Positions 44,401 through 57,114 of a stretch of 64,000 bases of DNA are shown one piece after another; the stretch's first letter is position 1, and every line of letters starts with the position of its first letter. The notes beneath the pieces were generated by a model. The model was not told the DNA's origin. It saw only the letters and a list, made by a program, of their open reading frames with translations, and made no database searches. The DNA is from Kingdonia uniflora. Taxonomy: Eukaryota > Streptophyta > Magnoliopsida > Ranunculales > Circaeasteraceae. A program made the position numbers and the translations under genes. Location of the stretch: contig JACGCM010002460.1 of assembly GCA_014058105.1 (NCBI GenBank), positions 372,001 to 436,000 on the forward strand. The letters run 5' to 3'.

Positions 44401-47400
44401 ACATTTATCCTATTTCATGTTTTAATGTTCCTGACAAATGATTTTGGAACAAAAGGCTTTGATCTTGTTAATTACTAGCATTGGGAGTTTAGACACTTCA
44501 ATCAGTTAAGCATGCACATTATTAAGCACACAATTTATTAATTGATTTCTTTATGCATAAGACAAGTGTCTATTTCCAAGCTTGTATTCTAGAGGTCATT
44601 TTTTCCATAAAGGATTGCAATATCTATTTTTTAAACTGGTGGAGATAAGAGGGATATCAAGGTACCTGAAAGGAGGATGAGCTTCAATATATTTGTCTTG
44701 TTGGCTTTTGTTTTATCACAGACATCTGTAACGGATTTCTTTTGTTTGGATTCCGTGAGCTTATTGAGTTTGTATTGTCCTGAAGTGCTTAAGCAGGCAA
44801 CTCATCTTCATGGAAAAACACTAGAACGTCTCAACAAAAGGCTTGGGTGGGAGCATTGACTCTTGCACCTATAGTGTAACCCATCTTCTTGTCTCCATCT
44901 TTTTTTCCCCCAGTAATAACCCAAAATTTCATCTTAGTTAATAAGTAGGTAGACATGGGGTCCCCTTGTCTTTACTCTCTCTGCATTCAGAGACCCCTAC
45001 ACTCAACATAGACCCTACTAACTCACCTGAGTAGTAAGTAGTAGTAATTCCTGAATCTATACACAAACTTGTTGAGAGTTGAGAACTTGCAATATTGTAG
45101 TAATGACACACCCACTGATCATATCATATGCTTTCTGGAGATCTATCTTTGTAGTACATCTTTGGAGAAGGGTTCAGCTGTTGCCAATAGTTTCTCGAGA
45201 GTTCATGAGAATGCAACTAGTTGTCAAAATATGTCTCCCTTCATAAAAATTGTCTGATAAGAGAGTTCTAGAACAGGCTCCATCTTCTATAATAGTTTGG
45301 AAATAAATTTTTAAATTATGTTGCATCGTACATGTCCAGTTAGAAGAAGAACTTAGATGACCTACCACCACCAAAATGGAAAAAAATTACGGATATGCAA
45401 TCTTTAATGTTAATTACAATTGCCTCATCATATTTCTTCTACACCATATTGTCTAATGAAGAAGGTTTGTAGGCTTAAGGATCGAGTAAATTGGGAGTAA
45501 TTGTAGATTCCTATTGCGGTGTATGACATTTTTTGTGTATGACGAGTTATAGATACTTTGAGCCTTTATTTGGAAGAGGGTATAAACCAAGAATAGTACT
45601 GCAGCACTCCTAAAATAAGAGTTCCCGGTATTATTCATCTTACTAGGCTTAGAATTCAACGACTGACTATATTACATTTAGGAAGGATTTTAAATATAAT
45701 CTTATTGCAAACATGTGCTATAGGTCACTTTTAATGACATTTCCAGTTTTATGGACGATAATTCTTTGGCTGCTGACCAAGGATGCCATCTCTACTTAGC
45801 TCATTCTATGATACTTTTCCTAGCACAATCTAGTTAACCTCATTTTGAGTTCCTCCAAATTTGCTTCTTTGTGTGACAGTGCCTATGGGGATGTGTGGCC
45901 CCCCCGTCGAGCGGGTGTATGGGTAGGCACCTAACGTAGTGTGGTGATGATTGTACTAATGGTCCGCATCATATACGATCATGTTGGGTGTACGATCATT
46001 AAGTGAAGATCTCACTCTACTTTACCAAGGTTTTTGTAGGGGAATAAACCTTACACCTCTGTCGCAAAGTAGGACAACATCGGTATGCGTAGAGTGAGTA
46101 TCGGTCAGATGGTATTCAGCGTCGGCGACAATTCGATCTTAATGTGGGGGGACTGTGACACCCCGTGGAGCGTGTTATTGGAGAAGCTCCTAACCAGAGT
46201 GTGGTTGCACCAATGGTATAGTTCCACATAGCTTAAGATCTGTCGGGCATACGTCCTTAAGTTAAACTAAAAATCTCATAGTATACTTACACCTTTTGTA
46301 GACCCAAAACCTCACAGCTTTGCTCAAGGTGGTCAGTGGCATATTGACGTGCGTAGAGTAGGAAAATATTTTAAGTCTACACCTTACCGTCAGGTATCTA
46401 AATTTCCTCTTGATATTTCAAGCTTGTTTTGAAAGAGAGTATAAACCAAGAATAACATGCAATACTTTCTAAAAAAGGATTCCCGCTGTTATTCTCATTA
46501 CTAGACTTGGGAATCAATGACTGACTTATTACATTTAGAAGGATTTTTCTTAATATAATTTTTTTGCAAAACAAGTGTTACATGTCCTTTTAATGACAAA
46601 TTCCCAGTTAGGACGATAAGTGTCTTTGGCTCCTGACCAAGGACTCCATCTCTTAGCTCCTTTTATGATACTTTTTCTAGATCGAATCCAGTTAACTTCA
46701 TTTTGAGTTTACTGTCCCCTCCAAACTTGCATTTTTTAGTGGACTACCTCTGGGGAAGTGTGACACCCCGTTGAGCGGTGTAGGAAGGCGCTAACCTGGT
46801 GTTTTGATGATTGCACTATGACCCACATCCCATAAGATCATGTTGGGCATGTGATTTTTAAGTAAAGACTCACTCTACTTGTCACCGAGGCTTTTTTATG
46901 GGAGCAAACCTAACACCTTTGCTGAAGGTGTTAGTGGGGACAATATTGGTGTGCGTAGAGTGAGATCATGTCAGATTAGTATTCAGTCGCCGGGACGATT
47001 CGATCTTAAATGTGGGGGGATTGTGATTACCGTTGACCGTGTATGGAGAAGACGCTCCTTACAGAAGTGTGGTGAGGGTTGCATAAGTTAAGATCTCACT
47101 GATTGTCATCGGGCTTTCTGGTGACAAAAAGCCTCATAACTCTGCTCATGGTGGTCAATGACATATTGACGTGCTGGAGTAGGAAGATATGCGAAGTCGA
47201 TACCTTACCGTAGGCACTAATTTCCTCTGGTTTACTATCGTTTGTAGCTGTAATACCCCAATACTCAATATGGGCGTCGTTCCGACATATTTTGATACGA
47301 ACGATCCGCCAAGATCCTTTTGATACAACTAATGTTTCCCAAACTCTACATTCTATCGAAAACCTTTTCTACCAAAATCAACTTAAAAAAAAATACCTGG

Positions 47401-50400
47401 AGAGCTCTTCCTTTAATTGGGAAATTAGGCTCATCAACAAATTTGAACTAACTAGAAATAGGAAACTAATACTTCGAAGAAAATAACTACTAAACAATTA
47501 AACTTCTAAATAAAAATAAAAGGGAATCTCCTAGAAAAAGAAAGAGAAGTTGTGCCCTCTCACATGGGGATTAGGGTATGGCCATATGGCCATTGGTACG
47601 ACAGTGGAGAACCTTCTCCTTATCGTGACACATCTATCTGTTTTAGCCCCAACATCTTTGGGAGTAATTTATCCTGTGGTCCTTGAATTTGGCCGAAGTG
47701 ACCAAATTGCGAGTCTTAGAGGTTGAATGCAGTACATTTCGAAAACTCTTTCTCTTGCTATTATATAGGTGCACTTGGAAGAAACTTATCAAGGGCAGGA
47801 GCTGATCATCTCATTAGATTACTGCTGTTAAATGCATTATCTTCCTGTGAGTATAGAGGTCCTGGTCTTATTGTGACACACTTTGGTTACTCATATGTAG
47901 ATTGATTCCATTTATTATGAGTTCATGAGTTTATTTGCTTATTTAAGCTTGTTTATGTCAAGTAATTTTAATTAGTTTATGTGGCATTTGCATGCGAACA
48001 CATCATCATTTATCCATACGATTAGATAATATTAGAGGCCAATGGAAAACAACTGTCTTAGGAAAAAAGAAAAATGTCTTACTAAGCATCATTCGAGATA
48101 GAGCAACTAACAACGAAATATGAGAGAGATGAGGAGTCCTCCAGCTAGCACAAAAAAGCACATGTAACACGAAAAAACAATGGAATCTGGAGCAAGTAAT
48201 TAATCATTGATATTGTTAAAAAATTCACTTTGCAGAAGCTAAATTAACCTAGATTAATACTAGTTCTCTCCAATTGCTAAAATAAAGTCAAAAGCCTAGG
48301 GTTATGATATTTACCCCAAACTCTACAATCTCTCTTTAAGGCTAGGCATTTCCTCTCACTAAACAACCTTAAAAGAAATTAAGCTTAGGCTCTTTTTTTT
48401 ATAGCGAAGAGACCTAGCACAAACAACACTAATACCAATTAGGAAACTAGTCCTTTATTCCATAAATTGTAAATAAATTACAATAACTAAATAAAGGTGC
48501 ACACACGACGTATAAAAGTGCTACGCGTGGTTCGTGGATACGACCACGATTCCTCTCTGATATGCTCTAGTTGCTAGATATGGACGTTGATTTGAAATTC
48601 AGAACTATGTCGATTTTGGGATTTTGAGACCCTTTTAATCATCTAACTAACTTAGCTGATTTTAATAAGGTAATCAGTATCTCTATTCTGCTAATATTAA
48701 GACATGTGCTAATGGACTCTCTTCCATTATAGATGCATGCAAGACATATCGTGAGACAATCTTTCGTTAGGGCTAATGGCAACATTAAATATAAGCGCCG
48801 TAAATGACGTGTGTGCGAGAGGTGATAACACGTAAGCACGGGAAGATCTTGATCATCCTAGTTGCAGGCCTATGGACTTATAGTTTAAAATCACAAGGCT
48901 GTCGATTCCGGGGTCAACAACCCTAGTCTTTAAATCCTGTTTATTGATTTTTTTTCGATGGTAATCACACACACTACATATTCTTACAAAGAACAAAATC
49001 ATGCTGCAGAGGAAACTCTCCTCACTTAACAACGACTCAAAGAGAAAGCTTTTCCTCAAACACATCTTTTTAGTAACTTATATTCAGCGCAGATTTTTTT
49101 CTTCTTAAAACATAAATAAACTAATTAGTTAGTAGGAACATCCTAAGATCCCTAATCCAAATACTAAAGTGTACTACTAAAATAGACGTAATATAATTTA
49201 CGACGGGAATCAACTTAAGCACCAAACAGGACAGTGTAAAAGACTTTGATGCCTCTTGCATCTTTAATTTACCACGCACTTGATAAATGAGCTTTTAGAT
49301 TCGATCTAGTTATTGAAGATCTTTAGAATCTGTATTCAGAAAATTCAAAACCTCAACCTTCTATTACGATGCATTGACATGCTTGTTTTTATTTGCAATC
49401 ACGATATTGCTAGGGTCTTCTTTGATGTGCTTTACATTGCCTCTTTTTGTTAGGTTAAGATAGAACAAGTTTTCTTTGTATTAGAGCAATACCTCAAATC
49501 GGTGAGATTAGGGTTACATCATGAATGAAATTCTGCGCCTCTTTTCATTTTATCAGGCAAGTCTTCGGCAGATGCCCTCGCGTACCAAGATGATGTCTAC
49601 ATTTTCCTTGGGATGGGATTATCGATGAAAGTACAGAGTGGGCAAAAGCAATTAAGCAATGGAGTTATAACTGCTACTTTATGATCTATTAAGTAATAAG
49701 GCGCTCCAAGGGGACTTTGAATTTTGATATGGCACTTGCGGCATTACAGGAAAGAGAGACGCAGAAACTATTATGGAATCTACTCCTTGCTTACCAGTAA
49801 TAATTTGTTATGTAGATACATTTAATATTTCTAAAGATTAGGGAGGCTCTGTCGAACATGCTGATAAAAAAAGATCCTGATCCAGCTAATTCTCTTACAT
49901 CTGCCTTAAATCGTTAATGGGATCTTCCATATCCTGTGGTTCCAAGTTTGGCCTCTTTTTTTTGCAAAAGGTGAGAAAATTAAGTTAAGTATAATCATAA
50001 ACGGTTTACAGAATTGAACTGAAGAACCCAGAACATCAGAGCCGGTAGACTGCCCCCAGTGAATCAAGTGGACAAAGGAAAATGAACAGTGAATATCGAA
50101 TCTGAAGTACTCTATAAAGGGCGTCTCATTTTTTTTTAATAAAAGCTTGGTCCTGCCATTGTCCCATTCCGTATAGGGTTGGTAGTCAGCTGCCAGTGCT
50201 TGGCACTGGAGTCTGGCAAGCGAGTTACAACTCCCTCCATGAGTGCCTTAAATCTTATTGGACCCTTTCTTGGATATGTGCTACCATTTGCTCTGGTTTC
50301 TCCTAGTAATGAAAGCTTGAATAGCAGCTGAATGATCTGAAAAACCAAGGATACTTTATGCCAACCTTGTCAAAAGCTGGAATAGAGCAACCACTGGACG

Positions 50401-53400
50401 CATCAAAGAAATAGTTTAAGTCCCCCCCCCCCCCCTCAAATACCATGTTCTCAATAAGAACACCAAACATCTTCACCGAGTATGGTCTCTGAAAACACCC
50501 CAACACTAAGCCAGCCTGGGTTATCCATGAAGTGCCATCACCAATTTATTTATGATCTCGTCAACATGGAAGCCTCCAAACACAGGTCCTGATCTGGGTA
50601 GCCTTCCTGTCTTTTGTGTTGACGACCGCAACTTGTGAAGAATACAACCCAACTGCGGGAATTTTTCAAGACCCTGTTGCTCAAAACAGCCTCCTGAAAC
50701 TGTAGTCTGGATGTACCTGACATAATGGAGGCAAGGGGCGGACTGTTCTCATTGCCTATACATTATTTTGTGAACCCCAAATAGATTGAATAGGCACCAG
50801 AGCAACCATGTGGTAGAAAAGAAGGTTTGAACCATAGTTGGAAATGACATGTTGAAATGGTGAAGGCATAGGGAAGGACTCATCCACTGTCTAAGCAAGG
50901 GGACACAAGAGAACATATGTAACAGTATCCTCAGTATTGGTCTTGCAAGGGCCCTGCATTGTGAACCTGCATTGTGAAACCAGTTGACCTTTTTTTGCTG
51001 GATAATGTGTATCTGATAATTTATCTGGAAAGCAATAGACAAAGAAACAAGGAAAGAGCAAGCTTTGCATAGTTTAATAAGGAAGATTTTAGTTCATTTT
51101 TTTCCTAAATATTTTACAAGTCGATGATGCCTATATATAGATGTTTAGAAAGCTTATTGATAGCAACTATACACATAGAGATTGGGCAGGCACTGTCCAT
51201 TAAATTTGGTCAATGCACCAAAAAGGCATGTGTGACATGTGGATCCGCTTACATACTTGTAATCCACTCATACCACATCATTATCTTATGCGATAAATCA
51301 TACAAACATGACATTAATAATAAGTATATCTACAAAGTTGCTCCACATCAGCGCTCAATACTCCATCATGGCTTAACAACACATCTAACTTTAATACATT
51401 TTTTTAATTTTTCTGGACTTGTATGCACTGTTGTTTGTTTTAATTTCAGCCTTAAGGTAAGTCACTCAAAAAATAAAATTATATCATTTTTAATTTCTCA
51501 GACTTGGACACTTATCTACTAAAAGCATAATAAATAATGTTTGTAGATGCCTGAATGTGTCTTTAGCTCACGACTTAAAGTGTATGTTAATTTTACAAGT
51601 ATTTTCTTTCTGCAGTAATTTGTGTTGCAATTTTGGTGGTTATTAACCAAGATTTTTGAAAGGAAGTAATATACCCGTGGCTTATTACGCTGTTTCATGT
51701 AATTCCGTGACTCAGATTTTCCTTTTTAACTATTTTTCGGTTTTATTTTCTATTGAAGAATATTCCTGTGTTTGATGTTAGGCTCTTCTTGATCAATTAA
51801 ATCTCTTCATTTATCAAAAGAAAATTCAGATAAAGAGGTTGTCGGTCATTGACATGCATCGTCAAGTATTAGTCATACATAAGCATTTGTTTGTATTAAA
51901 CTTAAGTAACATTCAGTGCAGCATTTCACATATCTAAAATTGAAACTTTCTAACTTATCATAAAAAATAAAAAATAAAAGCATTACCTTTTTGTAATCAC
52001 AGATTATGATTGCATTAATTTCAGTAGTCCGACGTATCCTATTTTTTATGTTAGTTGCAAAAACTATCTTGTTTGTATTGTAGCTTTACTGCATAACTTA
52101 TAAAATTTTATTGACTATTGCAGGCTCTGGAGAATTCTCTTCCACAGTATGAGCTTGATCCTTGTGATCTTCAGTTTCCAGAAAGTGAACGGTTATCTCC
52201 TTACGATTTCTCTAGTGGAGATAGTTGCCTCGAAATTGAGGTAGTTTCATCTTTTTTTTAACAAAATTGCCTGTTATTCCCCCTTTATTGCAAGATATTA
52301 GGTAGCATTTATCAAGAGTTATGGTTTCTAACCATCTAATATTCAAGCAAAAAATATAATAGTTAATATGTATCCTATTGTTGATGGATGTACGATAGAT
52401 AACATAAGATTCCCCGTCAATCAAATTTCATATTCTGAATGCAATTCGTGATATTTATATATATTGTTTGACGTATAGTATGAAGGCTACAAAACTGTAA
52501 ATTTAATGGTCTGCGAATTGTGCCACGATCTTCGGGATATTACAATTGCAGATAGACATGTGTTAATAGAGACTGATGTACTTACTTCCTGCAATAGTTT
52601 GGCCATTATACCTGTGCATGTGATGAAAATGGTAATTATTAGTTTCTTATATATATTGTCATAAAACTTGTAACTAACGTTCCATAATTGTAGGACGTAA
52701 TTTAGTGGTTGATGCCTGATGATTTTCTCACTTTTGTTGTCTAAAGAATTTTGATATTTGTTACTAAAATTATGAGAGACGTGGTAACGTCATCTGACAC
52801 ATTTTCTAGCAACAGTAGATGGTAACCGCTGTAGAACCAAACTCTTGCAACTATAAAGTAGGCACCCTGAACATTAACATCCTAGATCGACCTCAGCCAA
52901 CCCCGATAATGTTTATGCAAGATGCATGTTACAGGCGTCAATAAGATATGGTCTGCGGTTTCTAAACTCTCACTTCATATCCAGCGCTACCCCCCTTGGG
53001 TCACAAGTGAGCATATATGGTATCCAAGTACCCAGTACATAATTTAGTTGTGGTAGGTGTGAAAGGGTACAAGAAGCAAGTTGCGGCTTTTGTTCCCACC
53101 ATTCTGGGACTTTACAAAATCATGCAACACTGGATATTCATAATATATTATAACAGTTCTTGACACCTATACAATCAGTAGCAGTTGCAGTGAATGGTAG
53201 TTGTAAGAGCATACAAATAAACCAGGTGAATCACCTTTCTGATATTAAGAGACATCTGAGTCATATCAACCACCGATTCACCGAATAGTAGTTGAAGAAA
53301 GGTTACTAACAAGGGCAGGTAAATAACAAAGTTAATGATGTAGGATGGAATATCCAGAAGCCTAAAGTGAATACATAATTATTCTGAATAAAGTCCTCTG

Positions 53401-56022
53401 TTATATGTCAGTAGTGATATAATAGGAGACTGTTTAGCTAACAAGTCCTATGAACCCCGACTATCCATGCTTAGTCGAAAATTCAATGAATTTGAACATA
53501 TCAGTGATTTTGAAATGAACTCAGTACAGGTGATAAGGAGGTAATCACCAACGTAACCAGTTTCTTGTTGTAAAGGTTATACGCAGTATCACCGATAAAG
53601 GAGTACAATTCTTGGAACTTCTGTTACTTATTAAAGTGATTATCAAAGACTCGACATGCTTAGTATGTTGGTTGCGTGGTATATGCATAAGCAACATATA
53701 TATATTGCATTATTTCCTCAATTAGATTTTAAGTTCAACTTTCATTTTGTACGCTTTAATTTGAAAACTTTGGTTGAGAGTCTGTAGTCAAATTATGTTG
53801 ATTTTGCAAATAAGCTTGTATATTTGGTTTGAATTAATTACTTATTTATAACAGGAGGACGTTGAACATTTATCTGCGAAGGAGAGGAAATTGTTGCAAC
53901 TAGTGGAGATGGGCTTCCTCATAGATGAAGCTTCATCAGCAATAGAAGCGTCTGGTGAGTAGTAAACAACAAGCAAAGGACTATTGTGTGAATTGTGTGT
54001 ATTAGTTTCTAGATGATGCTATTTTGTCCAACCAAATTCCTCCCTTCAATTGATGTTCTGAAAATGAGTGATTGGTATTAGGTGTTATGCAGTGGGATTT
54101 ATCCCATTGTTTCATATATTGTTTCGGCTGACGAGGTTGATTTGAGTTCATAATTTAACAACATTTACTTGATTATCCCTGGGGCCTCTGAGATCCTATG
54201 CACACGTACATATATATACTGAGCAAGCTAAAAATTATCTTAGAGAGTGGTCCCATTGGTGGAAAGTCGATCTCAGGAGCTCTGCTTCTTGAGGCATGGT
54301 CCTACTTCTCTGCATACCATGTTCATTAAATTCCCTGCTGCCCAAATCCAGTATCTCTCCTAGAATCTCTGTTCAGAAAGATTAGTGCATCAATTGGGCT
54401 TGCTCAAATTTAACTTTAGCCTTATAAAGCATTTCATAAGTTTTTTTAACTTCAACCCTTTAAGAGTGCTTATCTGCTAATTGTTAAATCTTTTAATATA
54501 TGCAGGTCCAGATACTGACATTACAGAACTGATGGATTATATATCTGCGGCTCGGATGAATACATCTGATGAACAACAGGAACTACCGTGTCAAAATCTG
54601 CACGATGATGAGCAGGTGAGCCACATTGGCATGTATAGGATATGGTACAGATTGAATTTGTATTTATTTATCGTATTGGTTAAGGCTTTAGGATAAAAAT
54701 TTCATGGCTTTGCAGCCAGGACCAAGCCATCAGCATGGCGGTCTTTCTACAAGCAAAAAGAGGAAGAAACTCTTTAAAGAAGAGGAAATATGGGAAAATA
54801 AGCAAGAATTTTGGAGAAGGAAACAAAAACAGTCTTACAAGAAGCAAGCAAAATCGCCTGACTATGAAGATATAGTTCACCTCCCAAAGCTCATGATAGG
54901 GTTTGGAGTCCCAGATCATCCATTACACATGTCACACAGGACACTTCCCAAGTCAGCCGTTGGGCCTCCATATTTTTATTTTGAAAATGTGGCTTGGACA
55001 CCCAAAGGGGTTTGGACTACTATATCTCGCTTCTTGTACAATATTGAACCTGAATTTATAGACTCACTGTACTTCTCCGCAGCTGCAAGGAAGCGAGGCT
55101 ACATTCACAATCTCCCAATTGAAAACAGATTCCCTCTCTTGCCAATTCCACCCATGACAATTCAGGAGTTTTTGCCTCATACAAGGAGTTGGTGGCCATC
55201 ATGGGACTACAGGTCTAAGCTAAATTGCTTACAAACTTGTCATGCAAGTGTACAAACAACAAACAAGATACGGAATGCTCTTGAGAGTTGGATTGATGAA
55301 GTCCCACCCGAAAGAACCCAAAAATACGTTCTTTATGAATGCAAAAAGTGGAATCTCATATGGACTGGGAAAAACAGGGTTTCAGTTCTTGAACCTGATG
55401 AGATTGAGTTGCTGCTAGGCTACCCGATTAACCATACTAGGGGGGCTAGTAGGACCGATAGATATAAATCCCTCGGAAATTCATTTCAGGTTTGCGTTCT
55501 CTATCTTTTGTCTGCTCAGTGTTCCGCTCCGTATTATATTCTTTCCTCATTTCAAATCAAATAATAAACAAATTTGTTTTTATTCAGGTTGATACCGTTG
55601 CGTTCCATTTTTCAGTTTTGAAAAAAATGTTTCCAAATGGCATATCTGTACTCTCTTTGTTCTCTGGTATTGGAGGTGCAGAAGTTGCACTTCACCGCCT
55701 TGGGATTCCTTTGAAGAATGTTGTGTCTGTTGAGATTTCAGAGGTTAACAACATCATCCTTCGTGGTTGGTGGGAACAGACGAACCAAAAGGGAAACCTC
55801 ATTGAGCTTGGAGATATCCAAAAGGTGACTGGAGAGAGATTGTCAGAGCTCATCCACTCATTGGGTGGTTTTGATCTCATTGTTGGAGGAAGCCCTTGCA
55901 ACAATCTCACGGGAAGTAACCGATTGAGCCGTAATGGGCTAGCAGGGGAACAGTCAGTTCTTTTCCATGAATATTATCGCATTTTGTATACTGTTAAGGG
56001 CATTATGGATATTATGTCGTGA
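41484..56022 (+). CDS. DRM: DRM-type de novo cytosine methyltransferase, N-terminal half uncertain
   Basis: DRM enzymes carry out RNA-directed de novo DNA methylation in the plant nucleus. Exons: ATG alone at 41484-41486; 41585-41665 (27 acidic codons, GETSDNDSFDSCD...); then 52124-52240, 53855-53954, 54506-54615, 54716-55489, 55588-56022. The last five are in phase and give 511 residues. They hold a UBA (ERKLLQLVEMGFLIDEASSA...DITELMDYISAARM) and the circularly permuted catalytic domain: FYFENVAWTPKGVW (motif VI), KSLGNSFQVDTVAFH (motif X), then VLSLFSGIGG (motif I), VSVEIS (II) and GGSPCNNLTG (IV). The catalytic Cys codon is at 55897-55899, so it is DRM1/2-like rather than the inactive DRM3 type. 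The first UBA exon, expected between 41666 and 52123, is seen only as damaged sequence at 49.6-49.8 kb. The gene may be a pseudogene or make a shortened protein. Confidence 0.85.
42850..45380 (-). mobile_element. LINE remnant in a DRM intron
   Basis: On the minus strand: RT with CTTKIDLQKAYDM (about 45165-45125) and GDPMSTYLL (about 44960-44935), a zf-RVT domain with CCFCNNSNENTAYPFIKCHYARNLWG split as C-x2-C...K-C-H (43660-43575), and further decayed sequence down to about 42900. The KIDLQKAYD motif marks a different LINE lineage from those in AGM. A SINE interrupts it at 44098. It is antisense to the methyltransferase gene. Confidence 0.78.
44098..44299 (+). mobile_element. SINE-like insertion with long target duplication
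   Basis: The roughly 202-bp insert is flanked by AATTCTTGCCTCTTAAACA (44079-44097) and AATTCCTTGCCTCTTAACA (44300-44318), a target duplication with two single-base length changes. The insert starts ATGGGGGTTGGTGCAACGGC and has the B-box-like GGGATCAAATC about 50 bases in, suggesting a tRNA-derived SINE. It sits in the minus-strand LINE. Confidence 0.7.
45569..47240. repeat. Two roughly 860-bp tandem units of LTR-like DNA
   Basis: The units begin TTTGGAAGAGGGTATAAACC (45569) and TTTGAAAGAGAGTATAAACC (46428). They share the same internal landmarks: TGTGACACCCCGT (46154, 46759), the GTGCGTAGAGT words, and CTCAC(A/T)GCTTTGCTC-like segments. TGTGACACCCC is a common start of plant Gypsy LTRs. Within each unit, a block of about 270 bp is itself repeated in diverged form. 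No coding sequence. Confidence 0.75.
47241..49557. other. DRM intron sequence, nothing firm
   Basis: An AG/GT-bounded open stretch at 47769-47846 reads GALGRNLSRAGADHLIRLLL. It could join in phase to the block at 49558 (split codon TGC). It cannot follow exon 41585-41665 directly because the phases disagree, and I do not recognise it. The rest shows no feature. Confidence 0.35.
49558..49798 (+). pseudogene. Damaged first UBA exon of the DRM gene
   Basis: After TTTTATCAG the sequence reads SSADALAYQDDVYIFLGMG. After an apparent one-base loss it continues as DESTEWAKAIKQ, which together match the UBA pattern FLxMGF-DExxVxKAIKQ. About 100 bases on, GKRDAETIMES matches the last UBA helix. CCA|GTAATA then offers a phase-0 donor into the exon at 52124 (ALENSLPQ). 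The stretch between helix 2 and helix 3 contains stops in every simple reading. Splicing from GATGAAA|GTACAG to ATTACAG|GAAAG would avoid them but changes frame. Confidence 0.5.
50120..51045 (-). mobile_element. Possible LINE remnant
   Basis: Minus-strand translations show loosely LINE-like features: a cysteine-rich stretch ending NLFGVHKIMYRQ with an upstream NAGSQCRALARP, and RNase H-like HSAAIQAFITRRN near 50320. None of the catalytic motifs is clear. A run of 13 C (50419-50431) lies inside. Confidence 0.35.
52479..52631 (+). other. In-phase open block between two DRM exons
   Basis: Bounded by GACGTATAG| and AAAATG|GTAATT, 153 bp, no stop, phase 0 on both sides, and lying between two phase-0 DRM exons (52124-52240 and 53855). 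It reads YEGYKTVNLMVCELCHDL then RDITIADRHVLIETDVL. DRM proteins are not known to carry such a segment here. The HVLIETD part faintly resembles LINE RNase H. It may be a chance open frame or an exonised repeat. Confidence 0.3.
52632..53854. other. DRM intron sequence
   Basis: No feature recognised. One segment (52860-53040) is locally richer in CC and GG words but has no coding signal. Confidence 0.45.
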
Positions 56023-56503
56023 ATGGATAGTGGTAAAACCAATTCTGGTAAGTGGCTTTAGTTTTTAATTGCTTTCTAACTTCTATTAGTTTTCCCCATC
56101 TTTTAATGTATACTTATTATTGTTTATCATGAACAGACAAACACGCAAGAACAAAGAAATGAACCTGTTGGGATTTTGAAATGAACTTACAGCCATAGCC
56201 AAGAGGATGGTATGTTTGAAGTCATTTTCAGCTCTTTTTTTCTTCTTCTAGTTTTGTCGCAACTCGCAAGTATTTACTATGTACCTAGGCGTGTTCAATG
56301 TTTGGTTGTATGTATATCCCACGAGAGGTCCGACTCTACATTCCAACATACAGTATTAACCTTTTTAATATGGGCTACAAGCCTTAATCTAATACCAATT
56401 TACTTAAGAGAGGTAATTATATGTTGCAACACTTGGGTGGCACTTACTCCTTTGTTAGGTGGTCCTCAAATTCAGTTTTCCTTTTCCGCTTGGTATAGTA
56501 CCA

Positions 56504-57107
56504 TAGGGCTGGCAACATGTCGGCTTCGGGTCGGTTCTTCCTACTTCAGGACCCGGAATCATTTAAGTCGGGTATATCGGGTTCGGGTCTTAAGAAGGCC
56601 GTCCCAGAACTGGATCCATTTAAATTTCAGGTTTTTTAGTCGGTGGCCGAGTGTCGGGTCTGGTCTTTAATGCATGAAGATATTTGAAAACCCTCCATGC
56701 TTCCAATACAAAACAAAGAACCTCTTATACAATCAATCTCTAACATATCTTATTGAAAAATAACTCAGACATTTTAGATCATTGTTAACACTGATCAATA
56801 AACAAATTGTATGGATATACCATATGGATTATGGTATGGTAGAAGGTTAGGGTATTGTCAAGTGTATCTAAATTGGTGAAGTATATATTTCTTTAGATTA
56901 TAGGTAAATATCTTTGGGTTTCCATAAGGAATGTAGCAAATCAAGGGATTTTCTAAAATTTTTGAAAAGAAATTGAAGTTAGGTATCTTATGGAGATTGG
57001 AGAGACGGAGACTAGAAAGAAGTTTAAAGTTAAACTTGGTTGTAATCTGGTAGACCCAAATGATCTCGGTTTTGGTTCGGGTAATCGGTTCTACATTGCC
57101 ACCCCTA
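56504..57107. mobile_element. hAT-like MITE downstream of DRM
   Basis: The left terminus TAGGGCTGGCAAC (56504) and the right terminus in reverse complement TAGGGGTGGCAAT (57107) are inverted repeats. They are flanked by the direct repeat AGTACCA (56497-56503 and 57108-57114). Near the left end are GGGTTCGGGTC words typical of this group of elements. No transposase. It lies about 480 bp past the DRM stop codon. Confidence 0.85.
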
Positions 57108-57114
57108 AGTACCA

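Noticed and set aside
47769..47846. DRM exon 3 candidate
   Set aside because: Splice sites are plausible, but the phase does not fit exon 41585-41665, and the in-phase reading hits a stop. Mentioned only as uncertain.
51124..51522. 132-residue open frame in a DRM intron
   Set aside because: No motif, biased AT composition, no splice context. Likely chance.
55492..55587. Open frames running through the last DRM intron (54704-55564 and 55492-56022)
   Set aside because: They read through a good GT-AG intron (55490-55587). Splicing joins GNSFQ to VDTVAFH, the conserved motif X, so these are not separate genes.
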